Shown here: positions 1 to 9,514 of the stretch, in pieces
How positions within the stretch are numbered: the first letter of the stretch is position 1
How the letters are laid out: each line of letters opens with the position of its first letter
Source of the DNA: Bacillus sp. JCM 19034
GTDB taxonomy: Bacteria > Bacillota > Bacilli > Bacillales > Bacillaceae_D
Direction of reading: 5' to 3'
Length of the DNA: 64,000 nt
NCBI RefSeq assembly: GCF_001310635.1
Contig: NZ_BAXR01000014.1
Span: 1-64,000, forward strand
Position numbers and translations under genes: made by a program
Notes under the pieces: generated by a model
Database searches by the model: none
What the model was told of the DNA's origin: nothing
What the model saw: only the letters and a program-made list of their open reading frames with translations

Positions 1-60
1 ATGCGTATAAAAGGGAAAGCACAAGGGCCGGCTGGAACAACAGTGAACAAGTTTACATAA
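1..60 (+). CDS. possible 3' end of a truncated upstream gene
   Basis: Frame 1 is open from the window edge to a TAA at 58-60 and encodes about 19 residues ending VNKFT. It could be the tail of a gene that begins outside the window, but a short open frame at an edge is weak evidence and I recognise no family. Confidence 0.25.
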   Translation: MRIKGKAQGPAGTTVNKFT

Positions 61-75
61 TCTTAAAATTATGAT

Positions 76-119
76 CTCCTAACCTTTGATAAAATTTAAG
101 AATACAGTCATGTTAGGAG
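76..119 (+). promoter_or_regulatory. inverted repeat covering the ribosome binding site
   Basis: CTCCTAAC at 76-83 is exactly complementary to GTTAGGAG at 112-119. The second arm contains the TAGGAG Shine-Dalgarno sequence of the gene starting at 128. The 28-base loop is long, so pairing in vivo is uncertain, but the hairpin would hide the ribosome binding site. Confidence 0.4.
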
Positions 120-127
120 TGTTATAA

Positions 128-2159
128 ATGCCTACATCAAAATTAGAGAAACATGCTATAGTAACTGAAGGCTATTGGTATGAGCCGGTAGAATACGATA
201 TTTCAAATCAGAAGCTTCTTGCACAATTTAATGGAAATATTGGAATATCTAAATATTCGATTGCAGGAGAATGGGCAATTTTAAAAGATGATAGCTGGTT
301 TTCTGTATGGTCAGTTAACGGTAAACGATTATCAAATAAGGCACGGAAAAAAGTGAAAACGATCGGTAGAATGATGGAGATTGAGTACGATTCATATGAA
401 GAATTGGATAAAGTAAATGTATGGGCTTATCACTATTGCTCCGATGAAAATGCCCTTTATATACAAGTTAATTTTCAAAATAAAGGCGATGAACCAGCAC
501 AAGTCTTTTTGAGGCATGGTATGTTTTTAAATATTGAAAGCTATATATCATCTAGTATTAGAAATAATGGGAGATTTGAAAAAGAACCAATGCAACATTC
601 ATGGAATAAGCAAAATACGATATGGGAAGCTACGCTTGGTGAGGATTATGCTGTGCATTTAGCAACAAGTCATTCTGCAGTACAAATTGAACAAGAAGAT
701 ATAAGAATGGTTTTAGATTATAACGATTACGTTCCACCAAAAGAAACGATATCAATAACTATTGCAATCTCCGGTGGTTCAAAACCAATAACTAGTGATA
801 AATTGATTGGAAAATCGGATCGAGCTTATAAACAAGCAATGGACTATGTCCAATGGTTAAAGGATCGCTTTATTTCGGAGCATCCTATACTAAATTCAAT
901 GTTTGTATCTTGTTTAAATGCAGCAACTTCTTCATACAAGGAATGCAGTGATTCTTTTAAAGCATTTTATGCTGGTGTTCATTATCAAAGCCCTTCGAGA
1001 ACATATTTTAGAGATGGTTATTGGACGATTCTTCCTCTCCTACCTTTTAAACCGGACTGGGTAAAACGTGAGATTTTGACTTTGGCCCATGGGATTGGCG
1101 AAGATGGTTCTTGTCCGAGTGCAGTTGTATATAACAATAGAAAGAATAGATTTGAGGCGTTTTGGCCAGATCATTATGATTCACCTTCCTTCTTTGTAAT
1201 GATGGTCCACGATTATTTAGCATGGACACATGATCAGGATATTTTACATATACGAATGAATGAAAAGACAATTTTACAGTTAGTAGCCTTATGTGTAATG
1301 AAATTAGACATCCATACTGATAGAGATAGCCATCAACTAGTAAAGCCGAATAATCGGCGTGATTGGTGCGACAATGTTGTTCGTCAAGGATCAGTGACAT
1401 ATGATCAGCTACTCAACATTCAAGCTCGTTCTTGTTATGCGGAAATACTTAGATTTATAGGGCAAGATCAGGAAGCTGAGGATAAGCAAGAACAAACAAA
1501 TGAGATGATTTGTTCTTTAAAAAAACTCCTATGGACAGAAGAAGGATATGTGAATTACATCAACACGAGTAACGATCACTTAAGCGAGGAAAATATTTCG
1601 ATCGAACAAGCTCTTGCTGTTTTATTTAACATCGGATCAGAGCAAGAACATAACGTTCTTTTAGATAAAATGACAGAACATTTAGAGACTAAAAATAATG
1701 AGCAGCAGCCTTATGGCGATTGGGGTGTTATGTCCGTTTATCCAGCTTATAGTCATGCCCACCACCTTATTGAAAAATCATCATATCCTTTTCGTTACCA
1801 TAATGGGAGTGATTGGCCATATTTGAGTGGAGTTTATGCTTGGGCAAAACTGAAGAAGAATCGTGATGATTGGCAATACCCCTTAACTCGTTGGTTTACA
1901 TATAGTTTAGAACAAAGTTGGCTAACACCAGTTGAATATTATGATCCTATTTTCGGGAAAGGGTCTAATTTGCAGGGCTGGAGTGCAATGCTGCAGCAGC
2001 TATTCTTTATGGAGGATTAGGATTACAGGTAAAGTTAAATGAAGAGATGCAATGGAAAGCACCTTCATGGGAGATACGGTCGTTAATGGTATAAACTTTC
2101 GCGGCAAAACGTATCAATATGTTGCAGAGAATGGAACGGCAGTAATGAATGAGCTTTAA
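128..2159 (+). CDS. six-hairpin-type glycoside hydrolase, cytosolic (two frame breaks)
   Basis: The protein (about 677 residues when repaired) has an N-terminal beta-rich half and a C-terminal half typical of (alpha/alpha)6-barrel glycosidases such as the amylo-1,6-glucosidase/trehalase-like superfamily. Signs are the FRDGYW motif near residue 296, a GDWG motif near 535, HNGSDWPYLSG near 558 and a GWSA motif near the end. No signal peptide is visible, so it probably acts inside the cell on imported oligosaccharide. Translation stops early at 2020, but adding one base near 1990 and one near 2072 extends the frame through AAAILYGGLGLQV to a TAA at 2159, as expected for the family. The ATG at 128 follows TTAGGAG. 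The exact GH family and substrate are unknown to me; the neighbouring GH105/GH106-like genes suggest a plant cell-wall oligosaccharide. Confidence 0.6.
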
Positions 2160-2180
2160 TAGGGAGTATATTAATTGAGA

Positions 2181-2207
2181 AAAGGCAGACGTATTCTGCC
2201 TTTTTTT
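2181..2207 (+). terminator. rho-independent terminator
   Basis: AAAGGCAGA pairs with TCTGCCTTT around a five-base loop, and a run of T follows. It closes the glycosidase gene. Confidence 0.8.
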
Positions 2208-2234
2208 AAATGTCATTTTTAAAAGAGCCTGTAA

Positions 2235-2390
2235 ATGCTTGCTGTTGAATTTGATCATTATATGTTGATGGGTCATTTAACAGAGGAACAGCAGGGCAAA
2301 AAAGTATCATTGCTGGAAAATAATCAATCATATATCGTTATAAATATACTTATGAATAGACAGGGAGGGTTAGTCAAAAAAAGCATTTGA
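2235..2390 (+). pseudogene. short ORF, possible gene remnant
   Basis: A 51-codon frame from ATG 2235 to TGA 2390 reads like protein (LTEEQQGKKVSLLENN) but has no convincing Shine-Dalgarno sequence. It lies between a terminator and the regulator promoter. It may be a leftover of a deleted sugar-catabolism gene or simply chance; I recognise no family. The rest of the 358-base gap between 2160 and 2517 holds only the terminator and the regulator's upstream sequence. Confidence 0.2.
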
Positions 2391-2459
2391 CCAATGATTG
2401 AACTTAATCTTCCAGATCGAATAGAAACTGACTTTTACATAACAGCCATTCTAGTGTAG

Positions 2460-2465
2460 TATAAT
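2460..2465 (+). promoter_or_regulatory. candidate -10 box for the AraC-type regulator gene
   Basis: A perfect TATAAT lies about 53 bases upstream of the TTG start. No good -35 is found at 17 bases; TTTACA at 20 bases is the nearest, so the promoter may need an activator. The shared 17-base element begins three bases downstream. Confidence 0.4.
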
Positions 2466-2467
2466 AG

Positions 2468-2484
2468 AAAGAAAGGGCTTACAA
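2468..2484 (+). repeat. 17-base shared element, copy 1
   Basis: AAAGAAAGGGCTTACAA occurs here, 34 bases before the regulator start codon, and identically at 5682-5698 upstream of the sugar-binding lipoprotein gene. It is a candidate operator for the locus regulator. Confidence 0.55.
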
Positions 2485-2517
2485 GTCCAGATTTCGTATA
2501 AAATCGGGGGAATTGAG

Positions 2518-4856
2518 TTGATTAAAAAATTCAAACGTTCTCAAAAAATAGGTATGGTTGGAAAAGTCAGTATTTTAGGAAAAATTTTGTGCTCATACTT
2601 TTCATTACATTTATTCCTGGACTTATGAGTGGAATAGGTATTTACTGGTTCGGAGTAAATGAAGTGGAAGAATCACTAAAGGAAATGCATACAGACCAAA
2701 TTCTCGAACGGGCTAAAAATATTGATGATCAGTTTGATTACCTAGAGAAATCACTATCTCACTGGGCTTACGACCCACGCTTTAATTCCTCACTACTTAA
2801 TTTAAATTATGTTATAGAATTTCAAGAGACGAGAGATATTGTTCAAACATTGCTCGTTTTGCAAGGATCACATCCATTGATTGACCATGTGGAACTATTT
2901 GTTGATTCTACTGAACCTGTATTATTTAATCCGCATTATAATGTGTTGGAAGAGAATGATTATAATTTTTATTATGACATTTTAAAGAGTAATAAAAATA
3001 TTAACTGGAATCGACTTAACGATCTTCCAGACGAATCAAGTATTGAAGACCCACAGCCACTAGTCTTGATTCATAGCATCCCTGGCAATAGTAACGATCC
3101 ATTTGGCTCGATTGTGGTGACATTAGATCGGAAAAAAATTGCTGATCTAATAAAAACATTAACACCATACAATGAAGGGGCAACGTTTTTATTAAATGAA
3201 GAAAATAATCTACTAGTATTTGAAAATAGTACAGAGCAATCACAGTTTGTTCGTGATTTAAGACAAGAAATAGTCGAACGAGCAAACTCTGAGACAGAAG
3301 GGTCTTTTGTTTATCACTATCATGATGTAGCTTATTCTGTATCTTATGGAACGATGGGACGAGTAAATGCAGAATGGACATATGTATCTGCAGCACCGAT
3401 GTCTTCTATTACGACTCCGATTGTTACAATTTCAAAGGTGATTATTTCGATAAGTCTTTTTGGTTTAGTGTTAGCATTGATTTTATCTTGGCTTGCATCA
3501 AGAACGATTTATAGTCCAGTTGCGAAGCTAGTAAAAGTTTTGGTAAATGATTCAAAATGGACACATCAAGATGATGAATTTAAAGTTATTGAAAATCAAT
3601 TTAATGAGCTGTTAACAGAAAGTCAATCATTAGAACAACGTTTAAGCACACAATTACCACAGCTAAAGAATAATTTCTTATTACAATTAATTCAAGGTTA
3701 TTTATATCATTATAAAGAAGATGAATTAAAGGAAAGAATGGTCAATTATGGTTGGGAGTTAGATGATCATCAGTTTATTGTTATGGATATTCAAGTACTA
3801 GGTTTAAATGAAAACAAAAAATCATCAATGAAGCAGGATGAGAGCTTATTGGCCTTTGCATTAACAAATATTTCTGAAGAGTTATCAGAAGAATACTTTG
3901 AGCAGTATAGCGTCATACATTTTTATGATTTGTCTGCAGTTTTACTGATTGTTTACCCTGAGAACGAGGATATGAGAACAAAGTTTGACGAATTCTCAGA
4001 ACAAGCTATTCATGTGCTCAATCGTGTTCTTAAAAGACAAATTACAATTACGATCAGTAAGCCTTCAGATAGTATAAAGCGGATTCCTTACTTATTTGAA
4101 GATGTGAAAAAAGGTAAGCGTTATCGTAATTTTGATAAGGAGAATCAAGTCATTGATCTTCAAACGCTAGAAACAAATGACAGCCTTGATCAAATTCACT
4201 ATCCATTTGAGATTGAAAAGGAAATATTACAAGCAATTCGAATGGGGCAGGTTAATGAATCAGAAAAGCTTATCCATGATTTTATTAAAGAGATGAAGGT
4301 GAAAGGGACGAAAGAGATTAATATTAAGCCGTGTATTATTCAGCTATTTGGTAGTATACAGCATGAAATATTACATTCAGGTATTCATCCCTATGATATT
4401 TTCCAGGGGAAAAATATGTATGAAGAAGTGAACCGAATTGGACATCCAGAGCAAATGGTCCAGTGGTTAACATATGATGTGATCTCACCATTTATTAAAG
4501 CATTAGAAGGCAAGGTTAATATTGAAATGAAACAGCTTGTCGAAGAAGTGTGTTCGTATATTAAATCTCGTTATATGGAGGATATTTCATTAGAGAGCTG
4601 TGCAGAAGAAGTCAATACAAATCCTTATACGTTAAGTAAAGCTTTTAAAAAAGTTATCGGCGTTAATTTTATTGATTATGTAACGAAGCTAAGAATCGAA
4701 AAGGCAAAAGAACTACTTTTAAATACAAATATGAAAATAAATGATATAGCTGAAGAAGTCGGCTATCGTCATAGCTATTTTAATCGTATCTTTAAAAAAC
4801 ATATCGGCATTCCACCAAGCCAATATCGCAAACAGCGGAGCAATGATGCGATTTAA
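2518..4856 (+). CDS. membrane-anchored AraC-family regulator, YesS-like (one frame break)
   Basis: The repaired protein has about 779 residues. It has a transmembrane segment near residues 24-43, an extracytoplasmic sensor region to about 300, a second transmembrane segment near 304-327, a cytoplasmic linker, and an AraC-type double helix-turn-helix at about 680-775 (SLESCAEEVNTNPYTLSKAF and the IAEEVGYRHSYFNRIFKKHIG half). This is the layout of the B. subtilis YesS/YtdP regulators of sugar-transport loci, which sense a carbohydrate outside or at the membrane and activate nearby genes. A TTG at 2518 follows GGGGGAA at good spacing. One T is missing in the T run at about 2587, which splits the start from the GTG at 2589. 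It is probably the activator of the importer genes downstream. Confidence 0.8.
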
Positions 4857-4888
4857 GAGATTTCAGACCAAAATAAGGGGGGAGTGCA

Positions 4889-5548
4889 ATGAATCAAAGC
4901 TCTTTAACTGGATTTATCACGTATTTTTATCGATTTGGTGATTATTTTCTAGTTCTGCTATACGTCAATTTATTATGGATTTGTTTTACGTTACTTGGTG
5001 GGATTATTCTCGGATGGGCACCAAGTACAACGGCGATGTTTTCTGTTCTTAGAAAAAAAATTATGGAGAAAGATGAACCAATCTTCAAGCAATATTGGCA
5101 AGTGTACCGCCAGGAATTCTTAAGATCAAATGGGTTAGGTATAATTGCCATCACAGCTGCTTTTATATTAGCTGTAAACATTCAATATTTTGCTGTGGAA
5201 ACAGCGTGGTTATTTATTGCTGTACGTTATTTGATGATTGCTTTAATAATTATTGTCAGTATTATGCTCATGTATGTGTTTCCTTTAATGGCTCATTATG
5301 AAACGACTTTACATCATCATTTAAAAAATTCACTATTTCTTATGATCTATCAGCCGATTCGAACGATTGTAACGATTGGTTTATGTTTACTTGTTGTACA
5401 AATACTAACGTTATTTCCTGTCTTCATTCCGTTCTTTGGAGTTAGTTTACTAGCTTTTGTTATTATGCTGACGACTTATTTTACATTTCGTCATGTAGAG
5501 AAACGACAAGAAGAAATTAGAGAAAGCTTAGAGGAGCAGGAAGTGTAA
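4889..5548 (+). CDS. DUF624 / YesL-family membrane protein
   Basis: This 219-residue protein has about five hydrophobic segments (near 22-45, 85-105, 110-132, 155-175 and 178-200) and begins with the FYRFGDYFLVLLYVNLLW-type N terminus of the DUF624 (YesL) family. Members accompany LplABC-type sugar importers in Bacillus, but their molecular role is not established. The gene starts 32 bases after the regulator behind a strong GGGGGGAG Shine-Dalgarno sequence, so the two are probably co-transcribed. Confidence 0.8.
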   Translation: MNQSSLTGFITYFYRFGDYFLVLLYVNLLWICFTLLGGIILGWAPSTTAMFSVLRKKIMEKDEPIFKQYWQVYRQEFLRSNGLGIIAITAAFILAVNIQYFAVETAWLFIAVRYLMIALIIIVSIMLMYVFPLMAHYETTLHHHLKNSLFLMIYQPIRTIVTIGLCLLVVQILTLFPVFIPFFGVSLLAFVIMLTTYFTFRHVEKRQEEIRESLEEQEV

Positions 5549-5560
5549 ATGTGAGGATAG

Positions 5561-5612
5561 AAGCGTGATTTATTAAGGATGGTTTATCCAACTAATTAAG
5601 TCATGCTTTTTT
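5561..5612 (+). terminator. probable terminator after the DUF624 gene
   Basis: An outer AGCGTGA/TCATGCT stem with an inner GGAT/ATCC stem is followed by TTTTTT. Confidence 0.55.
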
Positions 5613-5681
5613 ATATATTGAATTTGAAATGTGTCAAGATTTGATGATTGTGCAAAAAAGTAGTAGGAAACAAAAAAGTGC

Positions 5682-5698
5682 AAAGAAAGGGCTTACAA
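5682..5698 (+). repeat. 17-base shared element, copy 2
   Basis: Identical to 2468-2484. It lies 165 bases upstream of the lipoprotein start codon, upstream of the cre-like site, as an activator site might. Confidence 0.55.
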
Positions 5699-5766
5699 AC
5701 ATTGAATCCCACGGCTTTTTCCAGCTTAACTAGCTATCTGAACAAAAATTGAATATTGTTGGAAAA

Positions 5767-5781
5767 ATGTAAGCGTTTTAT
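5767..5781 (+). promoter_or_regulatory. cre-like catabolite repression site
   Basis: ATGTAAGCGTTTTAT matches 13 of 15 positions of the Bacillus CcpA consensus WTGNAARCGNWWWCA; the last two positions differ. Its place ahead of a sugar-import operon fits carbon catabolite control. This is inference from the consensus. Confidence 0.45.
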
Positions 5782-5863
5782 ATTTTAGATAAGCCGAAGA
5801 GCAAATAGGAATAACTGTTCGCTCTTAACAGGTTTAATATTTGTAATCATAAGGAGGAACGAA

Positions 5864-7414
5864 ATGAAAAAATCATTACGTTTATTAGGACCATTTTTCG
5901 CAATTATTATGTTAGTAGCACTTATTGGCTGTAGTAATGATGCAAGTCAACCAAGTAATGATTCATCAGATTCAGGAGAAGGTTCGTCTGAAGATCTTTC
6001 AGATGAAAGAATGGAAGTAACGATTATGACGACATCTTTTGCTCCAGACCCAGTTGATAATTCAAGTCCAGCATTACAAGCAATTGAAGAATATACAAAC
6101 ATGGATATTAACCTACAATATGTAGCAAATGCCAATTACGAAGACCGTTTTAATGTAACGTTAGCATCCGGTGAGCTTCCTCATATTATGATGGCAACTA
6201 AATCAGCAAGTTTCATTAATGCGGCAAGAGACGGTGCGTTTTGGGATATTACAGACTATTTAGATGAATATGACAATTTAAGTCAAGCAAATGATATTGT
6301 TTTAAACAACATTTCAGTTGATGGTCGTATTTACGGTGTGTACCGTTCAAGACCACTTGGGAGAAATGCAGTAACGATTAATAAAGAATGGTTAGATAAT
6401 TTAGGATTAGATATTCCAGAAACAATTGATGATTTCTATGAAGTATTGAGAGCGTTTACGTACGATGATCCGAACCAATCAGGCCAAGATGATACGTATG
6501 GAATGGTCGTATCTGAATGGCACGGTCCATGGGATGTTATGCAATTATGGTTTGGTGCACCAAATGCATGGGGATTTGATGAGGATGGTCAATTAAAGCC
6601 AACCTTTATGTTCGACGAATATCGAGAAGCGTTAGAATTTTTTAAGAAAATTTATGATGAAGGTTTAGTAAACGAAGACTTTGCTGTTATGGATTCAGGT
6701 CAATGGTTTGATCCTATTGTGAATGGTACAGCTGGGGTTGCCATTGATGTGGCTGACCAAGCGAATCGTTTACAAAATCGCATTAAAGAAGGCTATACAG
6801 ATGATGAAATTACGTTAGATATTTTTGGTGGAGTTGAAGGTCCTGATGGCTTAAGGTTAATGCCAACACCTGGATATGCTGGCATGTTAGCGATTTCAAC
6901 GACAGCTGTTAAAACAGAAGATGAACTACGACGAGTATTACAGTTCTTAAATGATTTAAATGATGAAGTACCGCAGAACCTTTCATACAACGGTGTCGAA
7001 GGTATTCACCATGAAATTATTGATGGCGAATTAGTGTTGACATCTCAACAAGATGGCGGAGAGCTATTTGATAAAGAAGTAATGGATTTAAACCAATTCC
7101 AAATGGCGATTCCTGAAGAAAGATTTATGAAAGGTCCGCAAACGGCATTACAGCAAAAAGCAGATCAAATCATGGAAGAAAACTTAGAATATGTAATACC
7201 TAACCCTGCGGAACCGTTAGTTTCTCCTACTTATACAGAAAGAGGAACTCAATTAGATAACATTATGGAAGATGCTCGTATTATGTATATCGTAGGACAA
7301 ATTGATGAAGCTGGTATAGATGAAGCAATTGAATTATGGTTGAATTCTGGTGGTACAGAGTACATTGAGGAAATTAATGAAGCTTATCAAATTGCTCAAG
7401 ATGCACAGTCGTAA
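5864..7414 (+). CDS. sugar ABC transporter substrate-binding lipoprotein, LplA-like
   Basis: The 516-residue protein starts with a lipoprotein signal peptide: KK, a hydrophobic core and the lipobox LIGC, with the lipidated cysteine at residue 23. A serine/aspartate-rich linker follows, then a family 1 extracellular solute-binding fold (GELPHIMMATKS, DGRIYGVYRSR, MQLWFGAPNAW). Length and composition match the LplA/YtcQ group, which binds oligosaccharides outside the membrane. It heads an operon with two permeases; a hairpin after its stop probably leaves the binding protein in excess. AAGGAGG lies seven bases before the ATG. The substrate is not shown by sequence; pectin-type oligosaccharides are inferred from the enzymes downstream. 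Confidence 0.85.
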   Translation: MKKSLRLLGPFFAIIMLVALIGCSNDASQPSNDSSDSGEGSSEDLSDERMEVTIMTTSFAPDPVDNSSPALQAIEEYTNMDINLQYVANANYEDRFNVTLASGELPHIMMATKSASFINAARDGAFWDITDYLDEYDNLSQANDIVLNNISVDGRIYGVYRSRPLGRNAVTINKEWLDNLGLDIPETIDDFYEVLRAFTYDDPNQSGQDDTYGMVVSEWHGPWDVMQLWFGAPNAWGFDEDGQLKPTFMFDEYREALEFFKKIYDEGLVNEDFAVMDSGQWFDPIVNGTAGVAIDVADQANRLQNRIKEGYTDDEITLDIFGGVEGPDGLRLMPTPGYAGMLAISTTAVKTEDELRRVLQFLNDLNDEVPQNLSYNGVEGIHHEIIDGELVLTSQQDGGELFDKEVMDLNQFQMAIPEERFMKGPQTALQQKADQIMEENLEYVIPNPAEPLVSPTYTERGTQLDNIMEDARIMYIVGQIDEAGIDEAIELWLNSGGTEYIEEINEAYQIAQDAQS

Positions 7415-7424
7415 GTAAACTTAA

Positions 7425-7455
7425 AAAGCAGGAGGTAATTCCTCCTGCTTTTCTT
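7425..7455 (+). terminator. intercistronic hairpin/attenuator after the lipoprotein gene
   Basis: AAAGCAGGAGG pairs with CCTCCTGCTTT over a TAATT loop and is followed by TCTT. Partial termination here would give more binding protein than permease. A second hairpin, AGGGTAT (7481-7487) with ATACCCT (7515-7521), lies before the next gene. Confidence 0.75.
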
Positions 7456-7569
7456 GAAAAAGGAGTGAATGTATTATTCGAGGGTATAGAAAATGATGAT
7501 CAAAGGCTTCATTGATACCCTACTTTCAAGTGAATGTGCTCAGCACTGCTTCTAAGAAAGGAGAAAGAA

Positions 7570-8528
7570 ATGGCTAAAGTTACCGTAAATCAATCGACAC
7601 AAGTTGAGCAAATACCGATACGTAAATTAACTGTAACAGAAAGACTTATAAAAGATAAATGGATTTATTTCCTATTACTCCCTGGTCTAATATGGTTCAT
7701 ATTATTTAAGTATGTTCCAATGTGGGGAACGCTTATTGCATTTCAAAACTATTCGCCGTTTCTAGGTTTTTGGGGAAGTGAATGGGTTGGATTCACTCAT
7801 TTTGAAAGGTTATTCCAGAACCCGGACTTTTATAGAATATTAGAAAACACCCTTATATTAGCATTTTTTGAAATTGTCTTTGTGTTCCCGGCACCGATTA
7901 TTTTAGCACTCATGCTAAATGAAATTCGCTTTAATCCTTATAAACGAACGATTCAAACGTTAATTTATTTACCAAATTTCTTATCTTGGGTTATCGTAGC
8001 TAGTTTAACTTATGTGTTCTTTACAACAAGTGGTGGAATTGTCAATGTTATCGTTGAGAATATCACTGGTAGTACGATCTTCTTCTTGGGAGACCCAGAC
8101 TGGTTCCGTCCGATGATTGTTGCCCAACAAATTTGGAAAGGTGCGGGCTTTGGAACAATCATTTTCTTAGCGGCATTAGCAACGTTAGTAAGGAGCAATA
8201 TGAAGCGGCAATTGTTGATGGTGCCGGGCGTTTTAGACGAATGTGGCACGTTACGTTACCAGCGATTAGACATGTTATCGTCATTTTACTTATTTTAAAT
8301 ATGGGGAATTTCCTTGATCAAGGATTCCAACAAATATATTTAATGACAAACTCATTAAACCGTTCAGTTGCTGATGTATTTGATGTGTACATTTATTTCT
8401 CTGGTATTACACAAGGTGCGTTTAGTCATAGTACCGCAGTTGGTTTATTTAAAGGGGTTGTTGGAATTATTTTAATTTTAACAACGAGATATATTGCCAA
8501 GAGATTAAAACAAGAAACGCTATTTTAA
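7570..8528 (+). CDS. sugar ABC transporter permease, LplB-like (one frame break)
   Basis: The repaired protein has about 319 residues, six predicted transmembrane helices, and the binding-protein-dependent permease EAA-type loop EQYEAAIVDGAGRFRRMWHVTLP near residue 205. It forms half of the membrane channel with the next gene product. Two overlapping frames (to 8298 and from 8133) join when one A is added near 8179, giving LANVSKEQYEAA. The ATG at 7570 follows AAGGAGAAAG. The upstream in-frame ATG at 7534 lacks a Shine-Dalgarno sequence. Confidence 0.85.
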
Positions 8529-8560
8529 ATGTCTAGCTTAGAAATGGAGGGAAAGTGGTT

Positions 8561-9430
8561 ATGAAGTCACATAACACACCATTAGGAAGAGTATTTGATG
8601 TGTTTAATCATATCATTTTAGCACTTATTGCGCTTGCCATGATTGTCCCATTTCTTTATGTTATAGCCGGTTCTTTTGCAACCGAGGCTGAGTTAGCAAG
8701 TAGACCGTTTTTCATAATACCTGAGACGTTTACGCTTAGTGCGTATGAGTATATATTTTCAACAGCTACTTTCGTTCGAAGTATTGGTGTATCGGTCTTA
8801 ATTACAGTTTTAGGGACAGTCGTGAGTTTAGCTTTAACGTTAACGATGGGATATGCTCTTTCAAAAGTATACATCATCGGCCATAAAGTTTTTCTTTACT
8901 TAGTCATATTCACAATTATTTTCCAAGGCGGGATGATCCCAACGTATATTTTAGTAAGAGATTTAGGATTATTAGATTCTCTTTGGGCTTTAATTCTACC
9001 AATTGCGATGAATCCAATGTGGTTGATTATCGTCATTTCCTTTTTCCGCACGTTACCACGGGAGTTGGAGGAATCAGCAAGAATTGATGGCTGTACAGAT
9101 ATCGGTGTATTTTGGAAAATTGCCCTTCCGCTATCGAAACCAATCATTGCTACATTTACGTTGTTTTATGCCGTTCAATATTGGGGTGACTACTTTAATG
9201 CACTTCTTTATATTTCGGATTCGGCGAAATACCCAGTTATGCTGTTGTTACAAAACATTATGACGATGGCTGATATGCGCTTCGGTGAAGTTGATGCACT
9301 CGTTCAAGCACCTGATGAATCGTTGAAGCTAGCTGTTATCGTTGTTGCGACATTGCCAATTATGTTTGTTTATCCGTTTTTACAAAAGCACTTTGCTAAA
9401 GGGATGTTATTAGGTTCTGTTAAAGGATAA
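8561..9430 (+). CDS. sugar ABC transporter permease, LplC-like
   Basis: This 289-residue protein has six transmembrane segments and the CUT1 permease loop ELEESARIDGCTDIGVFWKIALP near residue 168. It pairs with the LplB-like protein. The ATG at 8561 is preferred over the GTG at 8555 because GGAGGG lies nine bases upstream. The locus lacks an ATPase gene; in B. subtilis related importers use the shared ATPase MsmX encoded elsewhere, and the same is likely here. Confidence 0.87.
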   Translation: MKSHNTPLGRVFDVFNHIILALIALAMIVPFLYVIAGSFATEAELASRPFFIIPETFTLSAYEYIFSTATFVRSIGVSVLITVLGTVVSLALTLTMGYALSKVYIIGHKVFLYLVIFTIIFQGGMIPTYILVRDLGLLDSLWALILPIAMNPMWLIIVISFFRTLPRELEESARIDGCTDIGVFWKIALPLSKPIIATFTLFYAVQYWGDYFNALLYISDSAKYPVMLLLQNIMTMADMRFGEVDALVQAPDESLKLAVIVVATLPIMFVYPFLQKHFAKGMLLGSVKG

Positions 9431-9514
9431 AAATGATTTAGAATAAGCTAGTGAAGGAACTTCGTCTAATGAAGAGTGTGATAGATTATAAGTTCGTTGT
9501 AGGAGTGATATAAA

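Larger units (their letters stand above)
5549..5863 (+). other. intergenic control region ahead of the importer operon
   Basis: This 315-base gap holds a hairpin with a T tract (5561-5612), the second copy of the 17-base element (5682-5698), a cre-like site (5767-5781) and the Shine-Dalgarno AAGGAGG of the lipoprotein gene. No ORF is supported. Confidence 0.6.

Noticed and set aside
1047..1400. Antisense ORFs such as this one inside the first glycosidase, and similar ones in most genes
   Set aside because: They lack Shine-Dalgarno sequences and protein-like composition, and lie opposite well-supported genes.
5095..5301. Cysteine-rich small ORF overlapping the DUF624 gene
   Set aside because: It is an out-of-frame shadow of a membrane protein gene, has no Shine-Dalgarno sequence, and its cysteines arise from T-rich codons.
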